Program-made: the position numbers and the translations under genes
Notes under the pieces: model-generated
Told to the model about the DNA's origin: nothing
Seen by the model: only the letters and a program-made list of their open reading frames with translations
Databases searched by the model: none
Shown here: piece by piece, positions 20,086 through 29,922 of the stretch
How positions within the stretch are numbered: position 1 is the first letter of the stretch
Layout of the letters: each line of letters begins with the position of its first letter
Source: Adenophora triphylla var. japonica
Lineage: Eukaryota; Streptophyta; Magnoliopsida; Asterales; Campanulaceae
Assembly: GCA_022495995.1 (NCBI GenBank)
Contig: JAFEMH010002567.1
Coordinates: forward strand, 248,001 to 312,000
Length of the DNA stretch: 64,000 bases
Direction of reading: 5' to 3'

Positions 20086-23014
20086 ATGGAAGCCGTATTA
20101 GGGCAACGGGGTTGGCATAGGAGGACCGACGATGAGAGATCGAGGTTGAAGAGGACGGTGCGGACTATCGTTCTTCCCATGGATCCGAACGAGTTTTATC
20201 CAGTTCGGGACACACACAAATCCAAGGAGGGGATAGCGAGGCGGGTAAGCATCTTCTAAATTCTGTTAATTTTCAGAATGTGCATTCTTGAATGTTGGGA
20301 ATTTGACTAGAATTGAGTTAGGGATCTTAGTGCCCGAATTGGGGCTTTTGCCTTTGTGATGCACCTTTGTCGAAATTGACTATAGCTTAATTCAATTGAC
20401 GCTACGGGTAGACAACATAAAAATTTTGGTGGCAAAATTCCATGTCTAAGGGCATCTTCCAAAATTAAAGTAAGTTTAATTTGGGACGGAGTAAATTTTG
20501 AAATATTTTTGAAATGCTTGAAAATTCCAACTTGGACGGATTTTTCGGAATGTTTTGAAAGTTTTTGGACCGTTAATACTTCGACTGGGACGAAGATATT
20601 TTTAGGCAAATGATCCGTTAACGAATGGATTTTTGAAACTGAACCGTTAATACTCCAACTGGGATGGAAATATTTTTAGGCAAATGAACCGTTGATGAAC
20701 GGGTTTTTGAAACTGGACCGTTAATATTCCAACTGGGATGGATATATTTTTAGGAAAATGAACCGTTGATGAACGGGTTTTTGAAACAGGATCGTTAATA
20801 TTCCAACTGGAATGGAAATATTTTTAGGCAAATGAACTGCTGATGAACGGGTTTTAGAAACTGGACCGTTAATATTCCAACTGGGATGGAAATATTTTTA
20901 GGCAAATGAACCGTTGATGAACGGGTTTTTGAAACTGGACCGTTTATATTCCAACTGGAATGAAAATATTTTTACGAAAATGAACCGTGTCCTTGTACTG
21001 ATATATTTTCTCTGATTTTTGATATGTGCCTGTGTATGTTATCTCTGTAATAACATACTTTTGCCGTGTTCACCTGCAGGGGCGAGGGCTGATTGATGTA
21101 CGTAACTTGAAGAGCAGGGGAGCCTTTGAGGTGGTCCGTGAGCTATGGGAGATACTCCCAGACGAGGCTCGGGAGGGGGGTCCACGGCAGTTCGTGGTTG
21201 ACTCCATCCTGGCAGGATTCATTAGTGCGGTAGTCGTGGTGCCTTCGACCTAGAGGGCGAGGGTACTTCATGTTGCTCTGAGCTAGTACTGGTGGAATAC
21301 GACCCACACGTTCCATTTCAGGTGGGGGGAGGCGACCGTGACTCCCACTGATTTTACAGCGATTACTGGGTTGCCATTCTGGGGCAACACTGATGAGTGG
21401 GTGGATGGCTACACCAGGGAGCAGTTGTCAGAGCTGCTGGGTTTTGACATTACCGATGCCACGGGCCTGGGTATTTGGTACGTGTCGATGGAGGCTCATT
21501 TGAGGAGAGGCATCGAGGATTATTTGACTGACTCTGTGAGGATGACAGTAGAGCGTCTGACTCGGGGGTTCTTATGGTTCGCTTTGTCAGCTACCCTATT
21601 TCCCACTGCTGACACGGCATGTCACTTTGCTCTGCTCGGCTCTCTGACCCACCTGGAGGCTGTGAGAGGGTTTGCTTGGGGAGAGGCCCATCTAGCCGAG
21701 CTCTATCACGCCTTGGATAGGTTCTCTCGGGGAGAGGAGAACACATTAGGCTGTTTTCAGTTTGCTTTGGATGTGAGTTCCTTTCTTTTTCACTTCCTTG
21801 TCTTACTTGTACTCGTATGTATCTGCTTTGTAGCTGATATAACTTTCCTTGGGTTTGACAGGTGTGGTTCTTGGAGGTGTTCCACCTGTAGAGGTGGGAT
21901 ACCAGGGAGGCATATATGCACTTGTTCCCTGCCATGCTGACTTGGCAGAAGGCGGCGAGGAAGCCGGCAAAGTCGAGGGAAAGCACTCAACTGACTTATG
22001 AGGAGGTGTCTCTGGCCTTAGACCGAGATTTTTCTTCACGGATCTGGCTGACCTGGTGGAGCCGGTTTGATATCTTTGCGGTGCGGGCTGCTGGAGATGT
22101 TACACATCGGCGGAAGCTGCTGGTGGGGCTCCATTGCAATGTGATGTACCTGGGCGAGAGGGTGTCATGCCAGCATGCTTCGGGGTCTATTCCCTTAGTT
22201 CCGATGGACCCGCCTCCTCACATGCAGTATCCTAATCCTACGATGATACCGATAGCGTAGTTGCAGCGATACAGGCAGGGTGTGTTCTATGCTGAATTCA
22301 TCATAGAGGATGCCGACTATGATGTTTTCCGGAGGACGAGGCTAAGGAGCCCACAGGTTCTGGATAGAGAGGGCGAGGGCCCTGCGCGTCCATGAGACTA
22401 CCCGCTCCCCCGCACTCGATTGTTGTTCAAGGGCGTTGGTGGTTCTCGCAGGCGACTGTTGATTCCCATTCCAGAGCAGTCGAGGCCTCAATATAGAGTG
22501 GACTATGATGCTTCGGTGAGCGTTCTCCGTTTCTGTACTTGGTAGTAGCATCTTGTAAATGTTGTGTTTGTGCTGTCTGTTTGTTCTTTGACGGCTTTCC
22601 TGGTTTGCAGGTGTCTGGCCGTACTTACAATCAGGCCGTGAGATGCTTGGAAGGATTAGCCAACTATGCTAGGAGGCTCAGGGATTTCCTGGGTGTAGTT
22701 CCCGGAGGAGTGCGGATGTTTACGAGCCGAGGCCTTCTCGGCAATCTGCTGCGAGAGACTCGTCTGCTTCCATGGTAGGTGGGGCAGATTTTACGCAGGG
22801 ATTCAGCCAGTTTTCCGGTGGGACAGCTGGGTTCAGAGCTCGTCACTTTTCGTGTTCGGGACACGAGCGAGCAGAGTCCTCGGGGGCACAGGAGCGGGGC
22901 CGTGGCTTTTCGTACTCCGGTCACGCGGAGTTTGCGGAGTATTGGTCCACCGTGGATCCAGCTGCAGCAGGGCAGTATTACCAGTGCTCGGATGACGAGC
23001 AGGACTCTGAGTAG
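20086..23014 (+). pseudogene. Antisense plant mobile domain (PMD)-like gene of B
   Basis: Multi-exon gene on the strand opposite to B pol. Apparent exons: 20086-20244 (MEAVLGQRGWHRRTDDERSRL), 21080-21772, 21862-22515 and 22611-23014, with GT...AG introns (gtaagc...ctgcag; gtgagt...gacag; gtgagc...tgcag). Exon 2 looks like the plant mobile domain of MAIN/MAIL1-like proteins and MULE-derived genes: WEILPDEAR, WGEATVTPTDFTAITGLPFWG, then helices to LDRFSRGEEN. Exon 3 starts VWFLEVFHL. The tail is Gly/Ser-rich and acidic (DDEQDSE-stop). Breaks: TAG at 21251-21253, a stop near 21284, TAG in exon 3 near 21889, a TAG at 22258-22260 and a shift in exon 4. PMD proteins of the host act in silencing and development; the role inside a retroelement is unknown. 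I have not searched a domain database. Confidence 0.72.
20570..20990. repeat. 74-bp tandem repeat inside PMD intron 1
   Basis: About 5.5 copies of a unit with GGACCGTTAATATTCCAACT, GGGATGGAAATATTTTTAGG and CAAATGAACCGTTGATGAACGGG. Spacing of GGACCG/GGATCG motifs is 74 bp (20715, 20789, 20863). Confidence 0.93.
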
Positions 23015-23039
23015 TCCTTTTATTTAGATAACTATGTGT

Positions 23040-23047
23040 ATTGCCCA
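23040..23047. other. Left target-site duplication of the hAT element
   Basis: ATTGCCCA, identical to 24865-24872. Eight bases is the hAT superfamily size. Confidence 0.95.
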
Positions 23048-23281
23048 TAGAGCCGTCAAGTTGGGACTGTCCCGTTGGGACGTCCCGTCCCGACCTATAA
23101 ATGGGACGGGACGGGACAGCATTTTTTCATCCCATTTGAAAACGGGACTATTCGGGACGTCCCGTTTGGGACGCGGGACAAACGGGATACGGGACGGGAT
23201 GGGACGGGACGTCCCGTTCCCGTTTCTTTAAAAAAAAAAAAAACAAACGCACACAAAAAAACGACCTAACCCTAAATTAAA

Positions 23282-23480
23282 TCCATTCTTCTATTCTTTT
23301 CTCTCTCTCTATCTTTCTCTCTTCCGCTTCCACACCGCAGCGCAGCCAACAACAGAGCCCGGCGAATTGGTGATCGGCGAGGCGACGAGCACTCACCTCT
23401 CCCCGCCGTTCCTTCTTCTCCTCTTCTCTAGAATCTCGATCTCAGTCACCGTGATTCGGCGGCGCCGCGGCTCAGGTACC
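23282..23480 (+). other. Captured 5' UTR or first-exon-like segment in the hAT element
   Basis: CT-rich stretch (CTCTCTCTCT, CTTCCGCTTCC) leading into GC-rich sequence and ending GGCTCAG|GTACCC, a plausible exon end and GT donor near 23477. It looks like the start of an expressed plant gene. Whether it comes from the same gene as the hydrolase exons cannot be told. Confidence 0.45.
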
Positions 23481-23921
23481 CTCTTTCTCTTTTCTCTTAG
23501 ATCTGATTCATGTGAAGGATTTCGTTTCTGGTTTGGTTTCAATTGAAACCCCAAACTAACGGAAATTATGCTTGGGCCATTGAGCATCAAGATAATTCAA
23601 CCAAAAAAGGGTAGCTACTGTTTATTCAAGTGTGAAAACTGAAAACGCAACATATATTTCTTAATTTTTCTGGTGTTTAATGCAATTAATTTGTCAAATT
23701 ATTGTTCTTTTTTTTGTTTCCAACATAATTTTCAAATTATTGAACTGTCAAATTAGTGTGTTGATTTGTTCTTGAACGACCCAGGTATCAAGGTATACTT
23801 TTTTCGAAGGAGTTAGGGGTGGAGATGAATGAGTATATGTTGTACAGTGGTTATAAGTGCTAACATAATTATATGAAAATATGTTAACTTTGTTTTTGCT
23901 AAAGTTTTGTTTCTTTTGCAG

Positions 23922-23982
23922 GTTTCCTCCAGATTTGCTTAGGAAGTTGAGTACTGATTGTCTTGTGATGCAAAATCATAAA
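23922..23982 (+). pseudogene. Captured exon, gamma-glutamyl hydrolase-like
   Basis: 61-bp exon between TTTTGCAG and GTGAGT. It encodes FPPDLLRKLSTDCLVMQNHK, which I recognise as the segment of plant gamma-glutamyl hydrolase (class I glutamine amidotransferase fold, cleaves folate polyglutamates in the vacuole) that precedes its conserved His region. There are no internal stops. Only this part and the next exon are present; the nucleophile-Cys domain is absent, so no active enzyme can be made. Confidence 0.7.
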
Positions 23983-24414
23983 GTGAGTTTAGGCAGTTTA
24001 TTGACTTGGTTCCATCACCAGATGCATTTGGTTGTGTGTGTGTTTGTGTGTTCACATGTTTGTTATTGTTTATGTACACAATTTTTTTGTGTGTGGATTA
24101 GTTCCTTATTCACCCTTCTAATATGGCTGACTTAGATTTTCGCTCCTCGATTATCTTGAGGGCTTATTTAGTGAGTTCCTTTGTTAGATGTTTCTAGGGA
24201 TCGAGAGGAATCTCATCACACCTTTTATATGTATTTTTGTGAATAGAAAGAACAACATACATTTGACCACGTTGACCATGCTAATGAATTTAGAGCTCCC
24301 TTCCTTGTGTAAGATAGATTGTGTACATCTTTGTCGTAATAATCATGCTTGCATTTCTGAAGAAAAGCAAAGGATTCTTCTATGATCTAATCATGAATTT
24401 TCTCTCTGTTACAG

Positions 24415-24504
24415 TATGGTATATTGCCAGAAACTTTTCAAGGCAATTCGGATCTGTGCAATTTCTTCAAGATTTTGACAAATAGTGCTGACGAAGAAAA
24501 TAAG
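24415..24504 (+). pseudogene. Captured second exon, gamma-glutamyl hydrolase-like
   Basis: 90-bp exon between TTACAG and a GTGCTG donor. It encodes YGILPETFQGNSDLCNFFKI followed by LTNSADEENK, in phase with the previous exon (61 then 90 bp) and without stops. Both exons with their splice borders and the 432-bp intron kept suggest capture from genomic DNA, not from mRNA. Confidence 0.7.
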
Positions 24505-24872
24505 GTGCTGCGAGTTACCATGTTGTTAGAGTCTATAAGTTTGTTATTAACTAAGTTGGAACTTGGAACTTGTAATATACTTTGCTGAGTGCTTGATGCT
24601 ATTACTACTGTGTTGTGTAATTTGTTATTAACTAAGTTTGTATTTTTATGCTATTGCTGTGTTATGTATTTTAATTTATTCCGTCTAGTCAACGTTATTC
24701 TTCCTAGTCAACGGGTCCCGAATGGGTCCCGCGGGATCCCGCGTCCCGCAAATGGGACGGGATGGGACGGAGTATTTTAGTCCCGTCCCGTCTTGTCCCG
24801 TTCCCGTCGTGGGACAACATAATTTCGTGTTGTCCCGTCCCGTATTCCCGTATTGACGGCTCTAATTGCCCA

Positions 24873-25364
24873 AACATTTGGTTTGTATTTGAAAGGGCCT
24901 TTGAGGCGAATCCTTGTATTTTGAAACATTTATTATTGATTACCTTCCTTTATTTTTGGCAAATAAGCAAGTAGGTTGATCAAAAATAAATAATAATGGC
25001 ACATGCATTTAAACAATAAAATTTGAGCTGGTCAAAATTTCTATCTACATGCACTGTTATTTAATTAATTGCACTGTTGCACGAGCTCGGGGCGGATGTG
25101 GTGTCGGCAGTGAATGATTAAACTACGGATGGATGTAATTTAGTCAAGGTTGGAACAGGAGGGTGTTTGGAATTGTTCTCGAAATTTGAGGCAGCTGGCT
25201 ACAGAGTTGACCAAATCAACCTGCAAAACAGGCTGGCCCGACTGGGATTCAGTTCCGGATTATTTTAAATTGCCGTCCAATTTTTGCAAACTTGAAAACA
25301 CTACGCTTGTTTCTGATCAAAGCTGATTTCTCTTTCAAATTTCTTGAGGTTTCCTTTGTTTCTC
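24873..25364 (+). other. Non-coding region upstream of the DUF7745-like gene
   Basis: Continuation of B after the hAT insertion. No ORF of note. It ends in the CT-rich leader of the next gene (TTGTTTCTGATC...CTTTGTTTCTC). Confidence 0.4.
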
Positions 25365-26864
25365 ATGGCTCTATTTCCAAGGTTGTCGTCTCAGGTGCAA
25401 GAGCGATATTTAGACAGTTTCTGGACGTGGGTACGGCACCACACGAGGCAAAGCAAGGGATTTTTCAAAGGCTGTTATAAAATGAGGGCAGTCTGGGCTT
25501 TGAAGGTGCTCATGCCGAATTGGGATCTCTTGAGAGTTGTGTCTCATTTCTGGGATGAAAGGAGGCACGTGTACAACTTCTCATACAATGAGATCATGCA
25601 CACACTTGAAGATTTTTGGGCTATCCTTGGAGGACCTGAGGCAGAGCAACTTGTTCTTCCTTTGACGGGCGGCCTAACCACCATTGAGAAGTTAGTGTCC
25701 TTGCTTGGTGTCTCAGCTGAAGAAGCATACGGGATGCTAATACCGAACACGGATCATGTTAATATTTTAGGGTTGCCCGATAGATTTGCTGGTGCTGAGG
25801 GGAGCATTTCTGCATGGGACGCTTTTGCTCTGTGCGCAATCGCCACCTTGTTTACATTCACATCCTTGGGGGTGTGCCATCACAGTGTACTGGACCTGGT
25901 GAGGCAGTGTCGAAGTGGAGGGGACATCGTGCCTTTGATCCTGGGCGAGACATTCCTTGGCATAGGTCGGATGGCGACCGGTAGCCGACACATCTGGGGA
26001 GGGAGTCCCGCTATGCTTACTCTGTGGTTGAGGGAACGGTTGCAAATGATGCCCGAGGTACCAGTGTCATGTGATCCCTGGTCTTTTTCTCGATGTCCCT
26101 TGGTGATAGGGGGCGATTAGGTTGAACTGGAGCTTTGGATGGCCAAACTCCGCACGCATCATCTGCGATGGTGGGTTCCTTACTGGAAGTTACAGACCTG
26201 CCAGACCGTTCATGAGGGTATTCTCATTGTCAGAGTTCAGGGAGTGTCCCAGAATTCTTCCTACATTCCATCCTTGGTGCTGCTATAGTTCGGGCTGGAG
26301 CAGGTGCCATTGACGGGCTTGAGTAATGCTGCTACCTTCGAGGTGGGATCGCTTCTGATGGAAGATCCCTTGATGCTATCGCTTCTCCCGCGGTTGTGGC
26401 AATATACGTCCTTTCCTGCCAGGGTTCTATTTCACTGGAGAGGGGGCACTGTTTTGTCCACTCAGTATTTGAACTAGTATGAGGAGTGTATGGGGGAGAC
26501 ACAGATGGCTATTTTGTGGAGATGGAGTGAGCTGTTGGGCCTTGATTACCCTGACAACTCGACTTTGAGGAGGGCCGAAGTGGCGGCTAACCCTCAGGAT
26601 TGTACTAGGGATGACATGGTTGACTATGAGGCCAATGCTAGTCGGATGGCCGATCAGAGCATGGATATGATGACTCGAAGAGAGGCAGCTCGTAATAGAG
26701 CTAGGGAAAGGGCTGCGTTGGCAGTTGCAGGTTTGACGGAGGCGTCGGGAAGGGTCCTAGAGCTAGGTAGAAGGACTATGGGGATATTCCCTGTGAAGGC
26801 AAAGAATACCCGTCATGGAAAAGGGAAGGGGAAGAAAGACGAAGGACCGAGTACAGGGGTCTAG
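25365..26864 (+). pseudogene. Antisense DUF7745-like gene of B
   Basis: Second antisense gene of B. Start ATG at 25365 (MALFPRLSSQVQERYLDSFW). The first block to 26120 reads like the plant DUF7745 domain found in many retrotransposon-linked proteins: LRVVSHFWDERRHVYNFSYN, then a TLEDFWAILGGP motif, and helices around LFTFTSLGVCHHSVLDLV. After stops at 26118 (TAG), 26286 and 26476 the frame continues to a basic helical tail (MMTRREAARNRARERAALA, then KGKGKKDEGPSTGV-stop). Without those three stops it would be about 500 residues in one exon. Function unknown. It is convergent with pol, whose stop lies at 27318. The family name is from memory of its sequence pattern. Confidence 0.68.
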
Positions 26865-27317
26865 GTTGATCTTGCTGTCCGGAATATCCACCCACTGTCA
26901 TTGCAGACACATTAAATTGATTAAGTGTTTTATTGTTGTTTTGCTAGCGTGTAGCGAGTCAAGAGTTGACCGTGCTTGAACTCATCAAAGATTGTTTTAA
27001 ACGTCATTAATCCGTAGGTTAATTTTAAGAGTTTTTCGAAACACAAGTGATTGGTGTTGTATTTGAAATTTTATTTGTTTTTGAGACCGAACCAATGATG
27101 GCTGCCTATGTTCCTCTTTTACAATTGGACTAAGGGGCTCAGGTCACCGTAGTTCGACACTTTTAGGTGAAATTTGAGAAAAAGACAAAAGAAGTGCGAC
27201 CCTGTTTTTTACCTGGATCATTTTTGAGAATGTATCCAGTTGGGTATTACTCTTTTAGCACTTTTGATTTTACTGAGGGATATTGTATGGGGAAGGAGAG
27301 TTAACTCCTGTTCTTCC
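26865..27317. other. Spacer between antisense DUF7745-like gene and pol of B
   Basis: No ORF and no palindrome like that of families A and C. It probably holds the 3' ends of two convergent transcripts. Confidence 0.5.
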
Positions 27318-28400
27318 TCAAATAAAGTATCTGCGGAGCTTGCTTCCATTCACGGGGTTAACGAAAGGGTTTCCGTCCAAGTCTGCTAACTTTATGGCTC
27401 CTCCGAAGAAGATTCTTTGTACCACGAATGGGCCTATCCAGGTAGGTTCCCACTTTTCGAGGGGATTGGTCTGTGTAGGAGGATTTTCCTTAAGCACCAA
27501 GTCACCTTCTCTAATGTCTCGGATCTTGACTTTCTTATCAAATGCTCCGGCCATTCTGCTTTGGTAGGAACAAGTATGTTCCATAGCTTTCAATCTGCGC
27601 TCGTCGAGGAGAGCTAGTTTGTCGTGACGGCTCTGGAGCCATTCGACTTTATTGATCCCGTTTTCCAAGAGGACTCAGAGGGATGGAATTTCCAATTCCA
27701 CTGGTAACATTGCTTCCATTCCGTATGTAAGTGCGAAAGAAGTCTCCCCCTGTGGCGGTTCTGACTGATGTTCTGTATCCCCAGAGAGTTAGATGTAGCT
27801 TCTCGGGCCAATCCCGACCTCTGACGGCCATTTTTCTGATTATCATTGCGAGAGTCTTGTTTGTTGCCTCTCCTACACCATTAGTCTATGGTCTGTAGGG
27901 AGAAGACTTGTGGCGTGTAATTCTGAACTCGGTCAACAGTTGGTCACAATCTCCTTCAAAGTGGGTCCCATTGTCGGATACGATCTCGTTGGGCACCCCG
28001 TATCTGCACATGATGTTCTCTTTAATAAACTCGGCCACCTTCTTAGAACTCAGTACTTTGTATGATCTAGCTTCTACCCATTTGGTGAAGTAGTCGACTG
28101 CGACTAATATAAACTCGTGACCATTGCTCCTTGATGGAGTGATTTTGCCGATGACGTCTATTCCCCATGTGGCGAAAGGCCATGGCGTAGTCATGCAGTA
28201 GAGCTCGTGAGGAGGAATGTGATTGAGGTTGGAGAACCGTTGACATTTGTCGTAGCTTCTGACAAATTAGATGCAGTCTGTTTCCATTGATACCCAACAG
28301 TAACCCATACGGAGGATGATCTGTGTCAATGCTCTAGCGTTCATGTGCGGACCGCAGGTTCCGTTGTGAACTTCGTTCATTAGCTCGCTGGCTTTTTTTT
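27318..28400 (-). pseudogene. Element B integrase
   Basis: Reading from 28400 down. The zinc finger is disturbed by stops (near 28269), with YDKCQ in place of CDKCQ. The core has WGIDVIGKI (first Asp, near 28165), EIVSDNGTHFEGDCDQL (second Asp, near 27975) and NGVGEATNKT (Glu, near 27880), with a stop before the last. A shift near 27690 leads to the C-terminal domain (KVKIRDIREGDLVLKENPPT, then WIGPFVVQRIF) and the natural stop at 27318. It would insert the cDNA; the breaks prevent it. Confidence 0.9.
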
Positions 28401-29460
28401 ATTTACAAACCGGAGGAGTGGTCCTTGGTGGCGCTTCTTGTACAACATACCCTCCCAAAATGACGAAATGGGATTCCAGGCGTTTTAGTGCCATCATGTT
28501 TTTGGCTTTGATCCCTTCTTTGTATTTTCCATCTTCATTTGTGAAGGAAGCTTCTCCGTTTTGGAGGTACTGGTAGATTTGATTGTACCAGGGTTCGTCG
28601 ATCGGTTCATGTTCAACTTCAATCTCACAGCAATAAGCGGGTGTTTCCCGTCTGCCTATTCTGAGGGGTTTCACTGATTTCCCTTCGGGAATTTTGACAA
28701 GAGATGCTAGGGTGGCCAGGGCATCTGCGAAGCGGTTCCTGTCTCTTGGCAAGTAGTGGAAAGAGATGTCCTTGAACTGAGCAATGAGCTCCTCCATGTA
28801 CGTGTGGTACTTCTGGAGGCCAGAATATATCGTCTTCCATTTGTTGGACACTTGATTGATGATCAACGCTGAGTCTCCGTACACTTCCAGTTCTGAAATG
28901 TTGCGTTCAAGAGCGGCCTCTAGGCCGACTGCGCAAGCTTCATGTTCTGCTGCATTGTTGGTTGCTTCAAAATTTAGTTTGATGGCTATGGGAGTGTGCT
29001 CGTCTTTAGGATCGACCAGGAGCATTCCAATACCATTTCCCTTCTTGTTGGCTGCCCCATCGAAGAAGAGTTGCCAGCAGTTTGCGCTGTTGAGTGAGAA
29101 GATCCCATCATCTGGAAACTGCGGATCAGGACCCTTGAGTTCACTGCTTGGGAAGTCTGCCAGCTGATCTGCCATTACTCTGCCCTTTGTCGATTTTTTG
29201 ACCATGTACTTAATGTCGAACTCAGCTAGGAAGAATGACCACTTGGCTAGTCTCATTGACAGAGATGGCTTGTTGAACAGATATCTGACAGGGTCCATCT
29301 TGGAGACCAGGAGTACTGAATGTGACTGCATGTAGTGTTTCAGTTTCCCGACTACCCATACCAAGGCGGTACAAGTTTTCTCTAATGCTTAGTAGCTGAG
29401 TTCACTTCCCTGAAGCTTTTGGATTACGAAGTAGATTGCATGCTCAACTTTGGAATCTTT
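28401..29460 (-). pseudogene. Element B RNase H end and archaeal-type RNase H
   Basis: A continuous frame at 29364-28399 covers the end of the retroviral-type RNase H (GKLKHYMQSHSV, LAEFDIKYMVKKSTKGRVMADQLAD) and the Tat-specific second RNase H (WQLFFDGAANKKGNGIGMLL, NFEATNNAAEHEA, ELEVYGDSALIINQVSNKWK, RDRNRFADALATLASL), where the D, E and D residues of the fold can be seen. A 354-bp piece of it (28748-29101) is duplicated in the protease at 34917-35270. A stop is present near 29390. Confidence 0.92.
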
Positions 29461-29922
29461 CTACTCTTGCACCAACATTGCCCCAATTGACGTGTCTGTC
29501 ACTGTCAGGTACAGGAGGAGTGGCTTATCTTCGTGTGGCGGGCATAGGATTGGGGGATTTATCAAGTATGTCTTGATTTTCTCGAAGGCTGTCTGGCACT
29601 CAGAGTCCCATTTGATGTCAGCATTTTTCTTCATTAGTTTGAACATTGGCTCGCAGAGAGATGTCAACTGGTTGATGAAGCAGATGATATACTGAAGACT
29701 TCCCATGAATCTTTTTACTTCTATCAGTGTCTGCGGTGGCTTCATGTCGATGATGGCCTTAATTTTCTTGGGATCAGCTTCGATGCCTCTTTCTGTAACC
29801 ATTTACCCCAGTACTTTGCCTCGCTTGACGCCAAAGGTGCACTTTACAGGGTTCAATCTCATGGAGTGCTTTCTGAGTCTATTAAAGAACTTTCTCAAAT
29901 CTATCATGTGCTGCATGTCTGG
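29461..29922 (-). pseudogene. Element B RT, C-terminal part (left of insertion)
   Basis: Reading down from the solo LTR edge: QHMIDLRKFF, SMRLNPVKC, FGVKRGKVLG, a stop, VTERGIEADPKKIKAIIDMK, RFMGSLQYI and on into RNase H (LLLYLTVTDTSIGAMLVQE). These are the thumb and connection of a Ty3/gypsy RT. It joins 32573 exactly through the duplicated TCTGG. Confidence 0.9.

Larger units (their letters stand above)
23048..24864. mobile_element. Non-autonomous hAT transposon (Pack-hAT)
   Basis: 1,817 bp, bounded by 12-bp perfect terminal inverted repeats TAGAGCCGTCAA and TTGACGGCTCTA and by identical 8-bp duplications ATTGCCCA. Dense subterminal GGGACGGGAC motifs (about 23067-23222, and inverted at 24715-24848) fit hAT transposase binding regions. 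There is no transposase ORF. The interior holds a plant-gene-like CT-rich leader (23282-23480) and two exons that read like gamma-glutamyl hydrolase. It sits in the antisense gene region of retrotransposon B, between the PMD and DUF7745 genes, so it arrived after B. Confidence 0.95.

Noticed and set aside
23265..23276. CCTAACCCTAAA resembling plant telomere repeat
   Set aside because: Only about one and a half units; no array. It is probably chance within the captured leader of the hAT element.
23393..23590. Basic minus-strand ORF (RKRVPEPRRRRITVTEIEIL)
   Set aside because: Antisense of a CT-rich leader; composition artefact.
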